A stretch of 64,000 nucleotides of DNA from Nocardia sp. XZ_19_385 (GCF_015355755.1 NZ_JACVEE010000002.1:1364001-1428000), one strand, 5' to 3'. Positions 26,621 to 34,753 are shown, counted from the stretch's first letter. Numbers and translations: made by a program. The notes: generated from the sequence alone by a model not told the origin.

Positions 26621-28339
26621 CTAGTTCCGGTTCTGCGAGAAGGCCTTCCATCCGCCGTAGGCGGTGATGTCGGTAGCCGCCTGCGCGGCATCGAAGGTGC
26701 AGGCGAAACCGATGACCTCGCGCCCGTCCGCCAGGTTGATGCTGGTCAGCGCCATCGGTGCGGGCAACGCGGCAAGAAAGCTCCCGAGGCCCGCGGGCGA
26801 GACCCGGAACAGTTCGCCGAGGATCGGTGCACCCAACCCCGGTCCGTGGCGAACCAGGCCCGGCTTCGGCGGCACGGTATCGAGGGCGGTGAGACGGTAG
26901 GCATCGGTCGTGCGGATCTCCCCGGCGAAGCGGGCGCCGATCTGCTCCAGTTGCCAGTGCAGCGGCTGGCCGCGCAGATGTGCGCCGAAAACTGCTAGAT
27001 CCACACCCTGATCGATCAAAGCTGGGGCTTCGGACCCGGTGACGCGAGCTGCGATATCCACCGCGACCTGATCGGCGAACGCGGGTACCACCACCATCAC
27101 CCCGAAGGGTTTGCCGTCGGCGGTGGGCGCGCCGGGCACGGCCACGGCGGCCATATCGAGCAGATTGCAGAAATTCGTGTAGGTGCCCATGCGACGGTTG
27201 ATGCCGAACGGATCCGCCTGTACCGCAGTGATACTCGGATGTTCGGTGGTGGTCGGCAGGAGTAGTCCGTCGAACCCGGCGAGGAGTTCGAGCGCGGCCA
27301 CCCGAGCCTTGGCCAATGTGTCCAGGTCCTGGGCGAAGCCGGGCCCGGTGGTCGCGCGGGCCGCGCCGATGATGGCTGCGACCGTGGGATCGGCTCCGGC
27401 CGGTGCCGTGTCGAGGAACGCGCCGACAGCGGCATAGCGCTCGGCGACGATGGCGCCGTCGTACAGGAGCCGGGCGGCATCGAGCAGGCTTGAGATGTCC
27501 ACTTCCTCGGTGGTAGCCCCCGAATCAGCCACGGCAGCAAGGGTGTTCGTGAACGCTTCGCGATAGGACGGATCGAGTGCGGTGAGGTCCGCACCGCGGG
27601 GCACAGCAAGACGCGGGACTTGTGGCGCGGCGAGCCGGACATCGGCCGGCCACGCACGGCTGCGCGGATCCCGGGCTTCGGGACCCGCCATGATCGCGGC
27701 GGCCGCAACCGCCCGATCCAGATCGGCGGCGAACACCGTGACGGCGTCGTAGTCGACGCACGCCGGTACGACACCGTGCGCGGGGATGATTCCCAGTGAG
27801 GCCTTGATGCCGACAATGCCGTGCAACGCCGCCGGAACGCGCCCGGAACCGGCTGTGTCCGTGCCGATTCCGATATCCGCGAGTCCGAGCGCCACGGCCA
27901 CCGCCGACCCCGAGCTAGACCCACCGGAGATCAACTCGGGATGCTGCGCATGCCGCACCGCGCCGTAGGGGCTGCGGGTACCGACCAGGCCGGTGGCGAA
28001 CTGATCGAGATTCGTCTTGCCCAGCACCACCGCGCCTGCCGTCACCAGCCGCTCGATTGCGGCAGCGGAAACGTCCGCGGTGTAGGCGAATTCAGGACAG
28101 GCGGCGGTAGTGGGGAGCCCTGCCACATCGATGTTGTCCTTCACCGCCACCAAAGTGCCTGCCAACGGCAGCGATTCACCGTCGGCCAGTCGGCGTTCGA
28201 CTGCCGCGGCGTCGGCGGTGACATCGGCTTCGGCCCGAAGCGTGATCCAGACCTCGGGCCGATCCACCTCGGCGATACGCCGATAGGCGGCAGCTACTCG
28301 CTCGGTGGGGGAGAGGTGCGGTGTCGTGCCCGCGGTCAT
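26621..28339 (-). CDS. atzF: Allophanate hydrolase
   Basis: Hydrolyses allophanate to ammonia and CO2. The 572-aa protein has an N-terminal amidase-signature domain with the Ser-cisSer-Lys triad: Lys in LAGTLVAVKDNIDVAGLPTT, serines in ISGGSSSGSAVAVA and DTAGSGRVPAA. The C-terminal domain (from about residue 430; LAVFGAHLRGQPLHW and PGLVRHGPG) is the part found in AtzF and absent from general amidases. The start at 28339 overlaps the stop of the upstream GntR gene. A urea carboxylase, the usual partner, is not in this window. Confidence 0.92.
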   Translation of the reverse strand: MTAGTTPHLSPTERVAAAYRRIAEVDRPEVWITLRAEADVTADAAAVERRLADGESLPLAGTLVAVKDNIDVAGLPTTAACPEFAYTADVSAAAIERLVTAGAVVLGKTNLDQFATGLVGTRSPYGAVRHAQHPELISGGSSSGSAVAVALGLADIGIGTDTAGSGRVPAALHGIVGIKASLGIIPAHGVVPACVDYDAVTVFAADLDRAVAAAAIMAGPEARDPRSRAWPADVRLAAPQVPRLAVPRGADLTALDPSYREAFTNTLAAVADSGATTEEVDISSLLDAARLLYDGAIVAERYAAVGAFLDTAPAGADPTVAAIIGAARATTGPGFAQDLDTLAKARVAALELLAGFDGLLLPTTTEHPSITAVQADPFGINRRMGTYTNFCNLLDMAAVAVPGAPTADGKPFGVMVVVPAFADQVAVDIAARVTGSEAPALIDQGVDLAVFGAHLRGQPLHWQLEQIGARFAGEIRTTDAYRLTALDTVPPKPGLVRHGPGLGAPILGELFRVSPAGLGSFLAALPAPMALTSINLADGREVIGFACTFDAAQAATDITAYGGWKAFSQNRN

Positions 28340-29034
28340 TTGTCCTCCATCGACATCGCCGCCATCGCCCGGGTGACCCGATCCAGCACCACATCGAGCG
28401 ACTCCCCGATATGCCGGTGCAGCAGCTGATAAGCCAGTGGAAGATCCTGTGCCAGAACAGCGTCCAGGATCGCCAGGTGTTCGGTGATGGTGGTTTCGAT
28501 CCGGTTGTTGACCATGAAGTCGTACATCCGCACATGCCGGATCCGGGAGTTCACCGACTCCAGCGACCGCACCAGCTCCGCATTGCCCGCCGAACGCAGC
28601 AGCGTGACATGGAATTCCTCGTCCCGCACCACGAAACCCGGCTCCTGCTCCGGCGGATCGGCGCGCAACGCCAGCCATGCCGCCCGCTCAGCGGTGAGCA
28701 GCTCTCGATCGTGCTGGATCGCCGGATTGTTGATGGCCCGCTGAATCCCGCCCAGTTCCAGTGTGATTCGCAGTTCGTAGAGGTCCCGGATCAGCGGAAT
28801 GCTGGGCCGCACCGGGCTGAATCCGTACTCCTCACGCCGCAGCAGCCCGTCCGAGCACAGCACCGTCAGCGCCTCCCGGATCGGCGTCCGCGAAATCCCG
28901 AACCGCGCCGACAGTTTCGGCTCGGTCAACCGCTCCCCGAACTTGATGTCCCCGTTCATCAGCTCGCCGCGCAGGGTCTCGTACACCACATCCCGCAGCG
29001 GCCGCCCGGCCGTTGTAGCCATCCGTGTCGACAT
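28336..29034 (-). CDS. GntR family regulator (FadR/FCD type)
   Basis: A 232-aa regulator with an N-terminal winged helix (residues ~12-75: LRDVVYETLRGELMNGDIKFGERLTEPKLSARFGISRTPIREALTVLCSDGLLRRE) and a C-terminal FCD helical domain with the metal-binding pattern around ERAAWLALRAD...DEEFHVTLL and HLAILDAVLAQD...LLHRHIGES. It is translationally coupled to atzF, so it likely senses an amide- or urea-pathway compound and controls this operon. The promoter would be just right of 29034, where GTGTATACGC is partly palindromic. Confidence 0.9.
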   Translation of the reverse strand: MSTRMATTAGRPLRDVVYETLRGELMNGDIKFGERLTEPKLSARFGISRTPIREALTVLCSDGLLRREEYGFSPVRPSIPLIRDLYELRITLELGGIQRAINNPAIQHDRELLTAERAAWLALRADPPEQEPGFVVRDEEFHVTLLRSAGNAELVRSLESVNSRIRHVRMYDFMVNNRIETTITEHLAILDAVLAQDLPLAYQLLHRHIGESLDVVLDRVTRAMAAMSMEDK

Positions 29035-29112
29035 GGGTGTATACGCTATTGACCTCGCGTTTCTACAAGATCGCCATAGGTAAGCAGCGGGTTAAACTCC
29101 GCTCACAAACGC

Positions 29113-29628
29113 TCAGTCGATCCCGAAAGGCGCCGCGTAGCGGACCTTTCCGCTGGGCAGCGGCCGATCGGCATCCAGCGTCAGCGCCATCAGCGCCTCA
29201 TCCGGCACCTCGAAACTCACACTGATCCCGTGCTCGGAAGCCCGATCGAACCCGAACCGCGGGTAGTACTCCGGATGCCCGAGCACGACTATCGCGTGCT
29301 CGCCCAGCTTCGCGGCGGCATCCAACGCCGCCCGGATCGCCGCCGACCCCGCCCCCGTCCGCTGATACTCCGGCAGCACCGAACACGGCGCCAGACACAG
29401 CGCCGGCGCCGCCCCGATATGGCACCGCGTCAGCAACGCATGCCCCACCGGCGTCCCATCCGGCAACGTGCTCACAATCGACAACCCCTCGATCCAAGCC
29501 GAATCCGCGCGCAACGCGTCGACCAGATCGGCCTCCTCCGGCGTATCGAAGGCGGCGAGCACGATCTCCCGGACCGCGGGAATGTCCGTTGCGGTCTCAA
29601 CGCGGGTGGGCCAGTCGCGAACAGTCAT
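29113..29628 (-). CDS. GNAT family N-acetyltransferase
   Basis: A 171-aa acetyltransferase. The acetyl-CoA site is in LAPCSVLPEYQRTGAGSAAIRAAL (V-x-P-x-x-Q-x-x-G-x-G), preceded by VGHALLTRCHIG as beta-4. AIVVLGHPEYYPRFGFDRASEHGI is the usual motif of the YhbS-like subgroup (G-x-P-x-Y-Y-x-R-F-G-F). The substrate is unknown; the subgroup includes putative amine acetyltransferases. Confidence 0.9.
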   Translation of the reverse strand: MTVRDWPTRVETATDIPAVREIVLAAFDTPEEADLVDALRADSAWIEGLSIVSTLPDGTPVGHALLTRCHIGAAPALCLAPCSVLPEYQRTGAGSAAIRAALDAAAKLGEHAIVVLGHPEYYPRFGFDRASEHGISVSFEVPDEALMALTLDADRPLPSGKVRYAAPFGID

Positions 29629-29682
29629 CCGAACAACTTAATTCAGCCCCCCGCCGGCCGCGGGGAGGTTCACCATCGATGA

Positions 29683-30297
29683 ATGCAAGAGTTGGAAAGC
29701 GAACTGCGACAACATCTGATCACCCTGGCGACGCTCTCGACCATCGAAGAAGCCGAACGAGTCCGCCACGAAGTGGTCGCCCGCCACGACGAGGCCCAAG
29801 CGTTGGACACCAACGTCGAAGCCCAATGGGCCGTCCGCCGCCTGTACGACTACGTGAACTGGCGCAGCAGCGCCACCCTGATCCACGGCATCGAATCACT
29901 AGAACGCGAACAAACCGAGCTTGACCGAGCCCTACTGACGGTCCTCGACAAGGTACGGCACGCCGATGCCCCGGAAACTCTCGAGGATCTCCGCACCGAC
30001 CTCACCGAACTACGAACCCGAATCCAGCAACTCGACCCCGCCGCCGACCAAGCAACAGCCCTCCGCGGCCTACTCGGCTACACCGACACCACAATCCGCA
30101 CCGCACTCGAACAATCCCGTCCGGCGGAGCAAGAGAACAAGGCCGAGCGGCTGAGCGGGACCGCGCAAGCGATTATGGACGTGCTAACCCGGACGGTCGA
30201 AGAGGATCGGCAGCACGAACAAGATCGGCAGGCCGAACAAGCTCAGCAGGTCAGCGCGGTCGCGCGATCCCATACCCAGTACCGCAGCCGGTGGTGA
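29683..30297 (+). CDS. Hypothetical helical protein
   Basis: A 204-aa, strongly charged protein predicted by eye to be nearly all helix: MQELESELRQHLITLATLSTIEEAERVRHEV at the start, a coiled-coil-like middle (LEREQTELDRALLTVLDKV; LEDLRTDLTELRTRIQQLD) and a Gln/Glu-rich tail (EEDRQHEQDRQAEQAQQ). No signal or membrane helix. Codon use differs from neighbours, with many GAA, CAA and CGA codons, which may mean horizontal origin. It converges with the Fic gene seven bases away. Family unknown. Confidence 0.65.
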   Translation: MQELESELRQHLITLATLSTIEEAERVRHEVVARHDEAQALDTNVEAQWAVRRLYDYVNWRSSATLIHGIESLEREQTELDRALLTVLDKVRHADAPETLEDLRTDLTELRTRIQQLDPAADQATALRGLLGYTDTTIRTALEQSRPAEQENKAERLSGTAQAIMDVLTRTVEEDRQHEQDRQAEQAQQVSAVARSHTQYRSRW

Positions 30298-30303
30298 CGC
30301 GTA

Positions 30304-31443
30304 CTACGGCATGAGCAATTCAGCTCTGAGCGTCGGGTAGGGATCGTTGATCTTTCGCGGAACATCCTCCCGCAGGGCGGCTTTGAGCTCCAGCAAGTTC
30401 CTCCCCGCGACGTAGTGCCGAGTGTTGGTCGCGCCGCGCGCGGCGAGCAATTCCAAGTCGGTGAGGGCTTTCAGATCGCGTGTAGCGGTGCGCTCGTCGA
30501 CGTCGGCGCGGGTCGAATAGCTGTGCCGCCGAATGCGGAAACCGATCAACGCGTCGTAGAGCGCGTCAGAGACGCGATCGGGCAGTTTGTGCGCGGCGAC
30601 GAGCTGATCGAGCCGAGCCCAGGCTTCCTCGGTCCGCCGCATGCGCCCTTCGACGGTCTGGGCTTGGATGTCGTGGGCGCGCAGATTGAACTTGAGCCAC
30701 AACCGGGCATCGTGTTCCGGAGACCACCGTCCCAGCCCCGACCGCGCCAGCACCCGGTAGTAGTCCTCGGTGTTCGCACCGAGCCATTCCTCGATACTGC
30801 AGAACGGGGGTTCGGCGAGGCCGCCGCGCGAAACCATGAGTGTTTGCAGGGCCCGGGCCATCCGCCCGTTTCCATCGCGGAACGGATGAACCATCACCAG
30901 ATTCAGATGCGCCATCGCTCCGGCGACAATCGGTTCGGTACCGGTGCTGAGAGATTCGGCTAATTCGGTCATCAATCCCGGGACCATTTCCGAACCCGGC
31001 CCCTCATAGACCGTGTCCCCGGTCGTGTCGTCCCGTACGTAGATCGGCCCGGTGCGGTACTGCCCGGGGCTCTTCTGCAGATCGTGGCCAAGCATCATGA
31101 AATGCAGTGCCTTGATGGTGGATTCGTCGATCGCCGCGCCGCCCTGCGCCACGGTCAGCACATAGCCGAGGGCCTGCCGGTAGCCGCGGATCTCGGCGAA
31201 GGTGCGTTCGTCGGCCGTGAGGGCTTCCTCGTAGTCGACGGCCGCGGCCGCATCGTCGGTCTCGACGACGTATCCCTCGATACTGTTCGAGCCGCGGATA
31301 GCGCGTGCCATCAAGTTCCGGCGCAACAATCCGGGCCAGCGCTTGGGCACTCGCATAGCCGAGGCCAGCGCATCCCGCCGCTGATAAATACGGCTGAGAA
31401 CCACTTGATCCGTGGAATCGAGCTCGGGTGTCGCATAGAGCAA
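30304..31443 (-). CDS. Fic family protein with autoinhibitory motif
   Basis: A 379-aa Fic-domain enzyme, expected to transfer AMP (or another nucleotide) to target proteins. The active motif HPFRDGNGR is intact at about residues 186-194. An N-terminal inhibitory helix motif SNSIEG is at 52-57, placing it among the class II enzymes whose Glu blocks ATP. The C-terminal third looks like a winged helix (HSYSTRADVDERTATRDLKALTDLELLAARGATNTRHYV), common in this subgroup. TTG at 31443 is preferred because AAGGAGG stands seven bases upstream; a frame to 31524 would run through the probable operator. Confidence 0.88.
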   Translation of the reverse strand: MLYATPELDSTDQVVLSRIYQRRDALASAMRVPKRWPGLLRRNLMARAIRGSNSIEGYVVETDDAAAAVDYEEALTADERTFAEIRGYRQALGYVLTVAQGGAAIDESTIKALHFMMLGHDLQKSPGQYRTGPIYVRDDTTGDTVYEGPGSEMVPGLMTELAESLSTGTEPIVAGAMAHLNLVMVHPFRDGNGRMARALQTLMVSRGGLAEPPFCSIEEWLGANTEDYYRVLARSGLGRWSPEHDARLWLKFNLRAHDIQAQTVEGRMRRTEEAWARLDQLVAAHKLPDRVSDALYDALIGFRIRRHSYSTRADVDERTATRDLKALTDLELLAARGATNTRHYVAGRNLLELKAALREDVPRKINDPYPTLRAELLMP

Positions 31444-31475
31444 GAGCAGGCCTCCTTGTCTCGATGTCTCCAATC

Positions 31476-31515
31476 TTAGGACATAATTCGAAGAATTGTC
31501 CTTAGTTTTAGGACA
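31476..31515. promoter_or_regulatory. Operator repeats upstream of the Fic gene
   Basis: TTAGGACA occurs at 31476-31483 and 31508-31515 in one orientation, and TGTCCTTA at 31497-31504 in the other. AATTC-GAA-GAATT (31485-31497) is a further inverted repeat. The cluster is AT-rich and only ~33 bases before the Fic start. The Fic protein's own winged-helix C-terminus could bind here. Confidence 0.55.
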
Positions 31516-31530
31516 TCGAGACACGCGGGG

Positions 31531-32112
31531 CTATTGGTAGCCGCGTTTGAGCAGGTACTTCGCTCCTGAGTTGTAGCCCTCGGGGCTGAGTAGTTCGAAG
31601 CCGAAGGCGTCGGCGAGGCGGTCGGTGATGTTGAAGGCGGCGCAGACCGCCAGGGCGTCTTCGATTTGGGTGCGGGTGATGCCTGTGGACAGGACTTCTC
31701 GCATGTCTTCGGCGGTGACCGTTCCTTCTCGGGTCAGTTTGCCGAGCATCCGTAGGGTTGCGCGCAGTCCGTCGTCGATGGGGGCCGATTCGAGGTCGGC
31801 CAGGACCGCATGGACCTTCTTCTCGTCCTGGTATGCCTGGGCTGCGGTCGCGGTGTGCGCGCCGATGCAGAACGCGGTGGCGTTGATCTTCGATACGTAG
31901 GCCGCCATCAGTTCTCGGTCGGCTACCGACCAGGGGGAGGGGCCCCGCATTGCCTCGTGGGTGAATTTCTTCGACAGGTCGCCGTAGAAGTCGGGGCGAT
32001 AGAAGACGAGTTTGGCGGCGTCCGGGACCGGCTGCCGGGAGAACAGCCGGATGAGGGCGAAGAGGGCTTTGGTTCCGGGACGGTAGCCGCTGTTGAGGAT
32101 TTCGGGTCGCAT
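31531..32112 (-). CDS. Carboxymuconolactone decarboxylase/AhpD-like protein
   Basis: A 193-aa helical protein of the CMD/AhpD-like fold. SPWSVADRELMAAYVSKINATAFCIGAHTATA has the conserved layout with A-F-C-x3-H (C-x3-H), where AhpD proper has C-x2-C-x3-H; the first cysteine is replaced, so a peroxidase role is doubtful. ALAVCAAFNITDRLADAFGFE is the usual end helix. It overlaps by one base the stop of the upstream 110-aa gene (TGATG), so the two are coupled. Confidence 0.8.
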   Translation of the reverse strand: MRPEILNSGYRPGTKALFALIRLFSRQPVPDAAKLVFYRPDFYGDLSKKFTHEAMRGPSPWSVADRELMAAYVSKINATAFCIGAHTATAAQAYQDEKKVHAVLADLESAPIDDGLRATLRMLGKLTREGTVTAEDMREVLSTGITRTQIEDALAVCAAFNITDRLADAFGFELLSPEGYNSGAKYLLKRGYQ

Positions 32113-32444
32113 CAGCCGGTCTCCTCGGTGGCCTCGGCCAGGGCGGCCAGGCCCGCGTCGTACAGCCGGGCGGACTGGCCCACCGCCGCGGATATCACGA
32201 GCTCGAACACCTGGTCCTCGCTGAAACCCGCCGCCGCGGCGGTGGCGAAGTCGTCGTCGGTTATCTCCGTCGGCTTCGTGGCCACCTTGTCGATCAGCGG
32301 CTGCAACGCAGGCGGGACATCGCTGTTGTGAAAGGCGCTGCGGCGCAGGTCCGGCGACGCCCTGCCCACCCCGTGCAGGATGCGGCCGACCAGCTCGCGG
32401 TGCGCGGCTCGCTTGTTGTTCTCCTGTGGCACAGCAGATTCCAC
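32112..32444 (-). CDS. Small helical protein coupled to the CMD-like gene
   Basis: A 110-aa protein (MESAVPQENNKRAAHRELVGRILHGVG...) with a C-terminal half (ITDDDFATAAAAGFSEDQVFELVISAAVGQSARLYDAGLAAL) that resembles part of a CMD-like fold without its cysteines. It is the first gene of a two-gene unit with the CMD-like protein and could be its non-catalytic partner. No specific family is recognised. The TetR gene at 32508 lies upstream in the same direction. Confidence 0.65.
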   Translation of the reverse strand: MESAVPQENNKRAAHRELVGRILHGVGRASPDLRRSAFHNSDVPPALQPLIDKVATKPTEITDDDFATAAAAGFSEDQVFELVISAAVGQSARLYDAGLAALAEATEETG

Positions 32445-32507
32445 GTGCCCAACGATAGGCGGGGATGGACCACCACACGGCGGATTCCTGCAACCACGGT
32501 CGGTTGT

Positions 32508-33140
32508 CTATGTGAGCGTTGGAGCCTTTGTCTGCAGGGCGTCGGGAATGGCGGCGAAGGCTTCGTGCAGGCGGGTGATAAGCGCGGACCGGCCGCCGGC
32601 ACCGTCGGCGGCGACCCAGCCACGTCCGGCGATGCTCCAGGCCGTAGTGGTCAGCTCGGCGAGGATGCGGGGGCGCAGATCGCCGGAGGGCAGGGCAAGT
32701 TTGTCCGAAAGGTGTGCTGTCACTTCGGTTTCCACACCCGAGCGGGCGTAGTCGATGTAGCCGAGCAGGCTGGGGGCGGTCAGGATCAGGCTGCGTGTGG
32801 CGATGTAGCGCTCATCCCAGTCGTCGGGAAGCGCGGTTGCCGCGTCGGTGAGGATGTCGCGTAACGCGGTGAGGATCGGCCCGGTGAGATCAATAGCGGC
32901 GAGGGCCTGGAGATAGCCCGTCCAGAGCTCGGTCTCGGCCTCGACGGCCACGGCCTCCTTGGTGGGGAAGGCCCGGAAGAACGTGCTGCGCGAGACCTCT
33001 GCCGCCTCGACCAGTTCCTCCACGGTGGTGGCGGCGAAACCCTTCTCGGTGAACAGCGCCAGGGCGGCGTCGGCCAGGGCGCGGCGGGTGCGGATCCGCT
33101 TGCGTTCGCGCAGCGGCAGGGCGCGGTCGTCTGAAGGCAT
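32508..33140 (-). CDS. TetR family transcriptional regulator
   Basis: A 210-aa repressor. The helix-turn-helix is at about residues 14-62 (RRALADAALALFTEKGFAATTVEELVEAAEVSRSTFFRAFPTKEAV), with the F-F-R-x-F-P-x-K-E motif common in actinobacterial members. The C-terminal part is helical without a recognised subfamily. It is divergent from the winged-helix-like pair at 33271 and lies upstream of the CMD-like pair in the same direction, so either or both may be targets. Confidence 0.87.
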   Translation of the reverse strand: MPSDDRALPLRERKRIRTRRALADAALALFTEKGFAATTVEELVEAAEVSRSTFFRAFPTKEAVAVEAETELWTGYLQALAAIDLTGPILTALRDILTDAATALPDDWDERYIATRSLILTAPSLLGYIDYARSGVETEVTAHLSDKLALPSGDLRPRILAELTTTAWSIAGRGWVAADGAGGRSALITRLHEAFAAIPDALQTKAPTLT

Positions 33141-33194
33141 ACCGAGATCCTAGCGTGCGAAGAACCTCAGGCTCGAAAGGAACTCAGATCAAAT

Positions 33195-33219
33195 TGGTAC
33201 TTGTGCACTTCTGGTACTT
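33195..33219. promoter_or_regulatory. Direct repeat TGGTACTT between divergent regulators
   Basis: TGGTACTT at 33195-33202 and 33212-33219 flank GTGCAC. The spacing of 17 bases places both on nearly the same helix face. The site lies between the divergent TetR and winged-helix-like genes and is a plausible operator for either. Confidence 0.4.
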
Positions 33220-33270
33220 AGTGTCAGAATTGTTCACGACACCGAGCATCACCCGAACGAGGAGATCGCA

Positions 33271-33717
33271 ATGAGCACCGCTACCGCCCCGACCACCCTG
33301 AACCCCTCGATCATCGGCCAGGCCGAGAAGCACCACACCGCGGTCCTGGCCCGCGCGCTGGCCGGCACCACCCTGGATGAGAAGCAGTGGATCGTGCTGA
33401 ATCAAGCCCTTGCCGCCGGCGAGCCGGTCGAGCAGAGCGCCCACATCGCCCGGATCGCCGCAATGACCCAGTGGGCCCGCGCCGAGGTCGAAACCGCCCT
33501 GAACGCACTGCTCGCCAAGGGCCTGCTGGCCACCGCACCCCACGGACTGCTCGCGCCCACCGACACCGGCAAGGCCATGGTGAGCAAGGTTCGCACCGAA
33601 TCCGGCGCGATCGTGGCCGCCGCCTACGGCGCGGTCCCCGCCGAAGATCTGGCCACCGCGGCCCGAGTCCTGGCCACCATCACCGCCCGCATGGCCCAGG
33701 AATTGGCCCACGCCTGA
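33271..33717 (+). CDS. MarR-like winged-helix protein (cytoplasmic copy)
   Basis: A 148-aa protein with a MarR-like layout: an N-terminal helix (IIGQAEKHHTAVLARAL), a helix-turn-helix-like middle (TTLDEKQWIVLNQAL ... IARIAAMTQWARAEVETALNALLAKGLLAT), a wing (PHGLLAPTDTGKAMV) and a C-terminal dimer helix (AAEDLATAARVLATITARM-like). No signal peptide. It is followed after 62 bases by a close paralogue that carries a lipoprotein signal. DNA binding is inferred from the fold only. Confidence 0.75.
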   Translation: MSTATAPTTLNPSIIGQAEKHHTAVLARALAGTTLDEKQWIVLNQALAAGEPVEQSAHIARIAAMTQWARAEVETALNALLAKGLLATAPHGLLAPTDTGKAMVSKVRTESGAIVAAAYGAVPAEDLATAARVLATITARMAQELAHA

Positions 33718-33779
33718 ACCGAATTCGGCACGAGCGCCGTTGCGGGTTTCGTCCATCCACGTAGAAGAGGTTTCACGAA

Positions 33780-34346
33780 ATGAACAGCAGAACTACCGTT
33801 GTCGGCGTAGCGGTCTCGGCCATCGGTGCGGCATTGCTGCTTACCGGCTGCGGTGGATCGCCCGCCGAGGCCGGACCGCCCGCGAGCAGCACTGTCGCCG
33901 CCGCGACCCCATCAGCTCCGGCCCCCGCCACCTTGACTCCCTCGATCATCGGCCAAGCCGAAAAGCACCACACCGCAGTGCTGACCCGTGCACTGACCGG
34001 CACCACGTTGGATGAGAAGCAGTGGATCGTGCTGAATCAGGCCACTGGCGAGCCGGTCGAGCGGGCCGCTCACATCAACCGGATCGCCGGATTGACCCAG
34101 TGGGCCCCTGCCGAGGTCGAAACCGCCCTGAATGCACTACTCGCCAAGGGTCTACTGGCGAACATGCCCCACGGCCAACTCGAGCCCACTACCGCAGGCA
34201 AGGACGTGGTGGGCAAGGTTCGCGCTGAATCCGGCGCGATCGTGGCCGCCGCCTACGGCGCGGTCGCACCCGAAGACCTGGCTACCGCGGCTAGAGTCCT
34301 GGCCACCATCACCACCCGCATGGCTGAGGAATTGACCCACGGCTGA
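33780..34346 (+). CDS. Lipoprotein with MarR-like winged-helix domain, tandem paralogue
   Basis: A 188-aa protein. Residues 1-24 are a clear lipoprotein signal: MNSR, a hydrophobic run, then lipobox LLTGC. A Ser/Ala/Pro linker (to ~50) follows. The rest is about four-fifths identical by eye to the whole domain of the preceding gene, with a two-residue deletion (NQALAAGEP versus NQATGEP). The domain thus appears to be exported and lipid-anchored, where DNA binding makes no sense. Either the domain is not a DNA binder, or the second copy has been re-used on the cell surface. I know of no described family like this. Confidence 0.8.
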   Translation: MNSRTTVVGVAVSAIGAALLLTGCGGSPAEAGPPASSTVAAATPSAPAPATLTPSIIGQAEKHHTAVLTRALTGTTLDEKQWIVLNQATGEPVERAAHINRIAGLTQWAPAEVETALNALLAKGLLANMPHGQLEPTTAGKDVVGKVRAESGAIVAAAYGAVAPEDLATAARVLATITTRMAEELTHG

Positions 34347-34358
34347 ACCGACAGATAA

Positions 34359-34374
34359 TCGAACATATGTTCTA
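34359..34374. promoter_or_regulatory. LexA (SOS) box
   Basis: TCGAACATATGTTCTA matches the mycobacterial LexA consensus TCGAAC-N4-GTTCGA except for the last bases (CTA instead of CGA). It lies 21 bases before the start of a 13E12-type gene remnant; SOS boxes are known before several 13E12 genes in mycobacteria. Confidence 0.75.
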
Positions 34375-34395
34375 TTCTGCGGTAGGCTGCTTCGG

Positions 34396-34713
34396 GTGAC
34401 CATACATTCGACCGTGCTGGCGCCGGATGCTCCAGCTCCGGGATGGCCAGAACTGGCCGATGTCGACTTGCTGCGCATTCTCGTCGAGACCGAACGCCGC
34501 CGGAGACGACTGGATGCCGCCATGCGCGCGGCAGTCGCTGAAGCCGAGCGGCGTGGCCTCGCCGCGGACACCGGCTACCGGGACACTGTGGAGCTCTTGG
34601 CGGATCTGCTGCGGATCAGTGCCCCTGAAGCGCGCCGGCGAATCGAATACGCGGCCCCGCAGGCCCGCTCGCGTTCCCGAAAGGTGTGGAGGGTGCTGGC
34701 GGCAGCCAGTTGA
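34396..34713 (+). pseudogene. Truncated 13E12/DUF222-type protein
   Basis: Only 105 codons remain. The start, TIHSTVLAPDAPAPGWPELADVDLLRILVETERRRRRLDAAM, and [29 protein letters not shown] look like the N-terminal ~95 residues of the 13E12/DUF222 HNH-endonuclease family, which is normally several hundred residues. The frame then diverges ([17 protein letters not shown]) and stops just before the terminator of tRNA-Pro. The C-terminal HNH part is gone. An SOS box remains upstream. Breakage beside a tRNA gene suggests a deletion or a past integration there. Confidence 0.7.
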
Positions 34714-34718
34714 AGCAG

Positions 34719-34753
34719 AAAGGCCCTGACCATTGAAACCGGTCAGGGCCTTT
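34719..34753. terminator. Bidirectional terminator
   Basis: Perfect 13-bp stem AAAGGCCCTGACC (34719-34731) and GGTCAGGGCCTTT (34741-34753). T-runs exist on both strands. It terminates the minus-strand tRNA-Pro transcript and blocks readthrough from the left. Confidence 0.85.
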
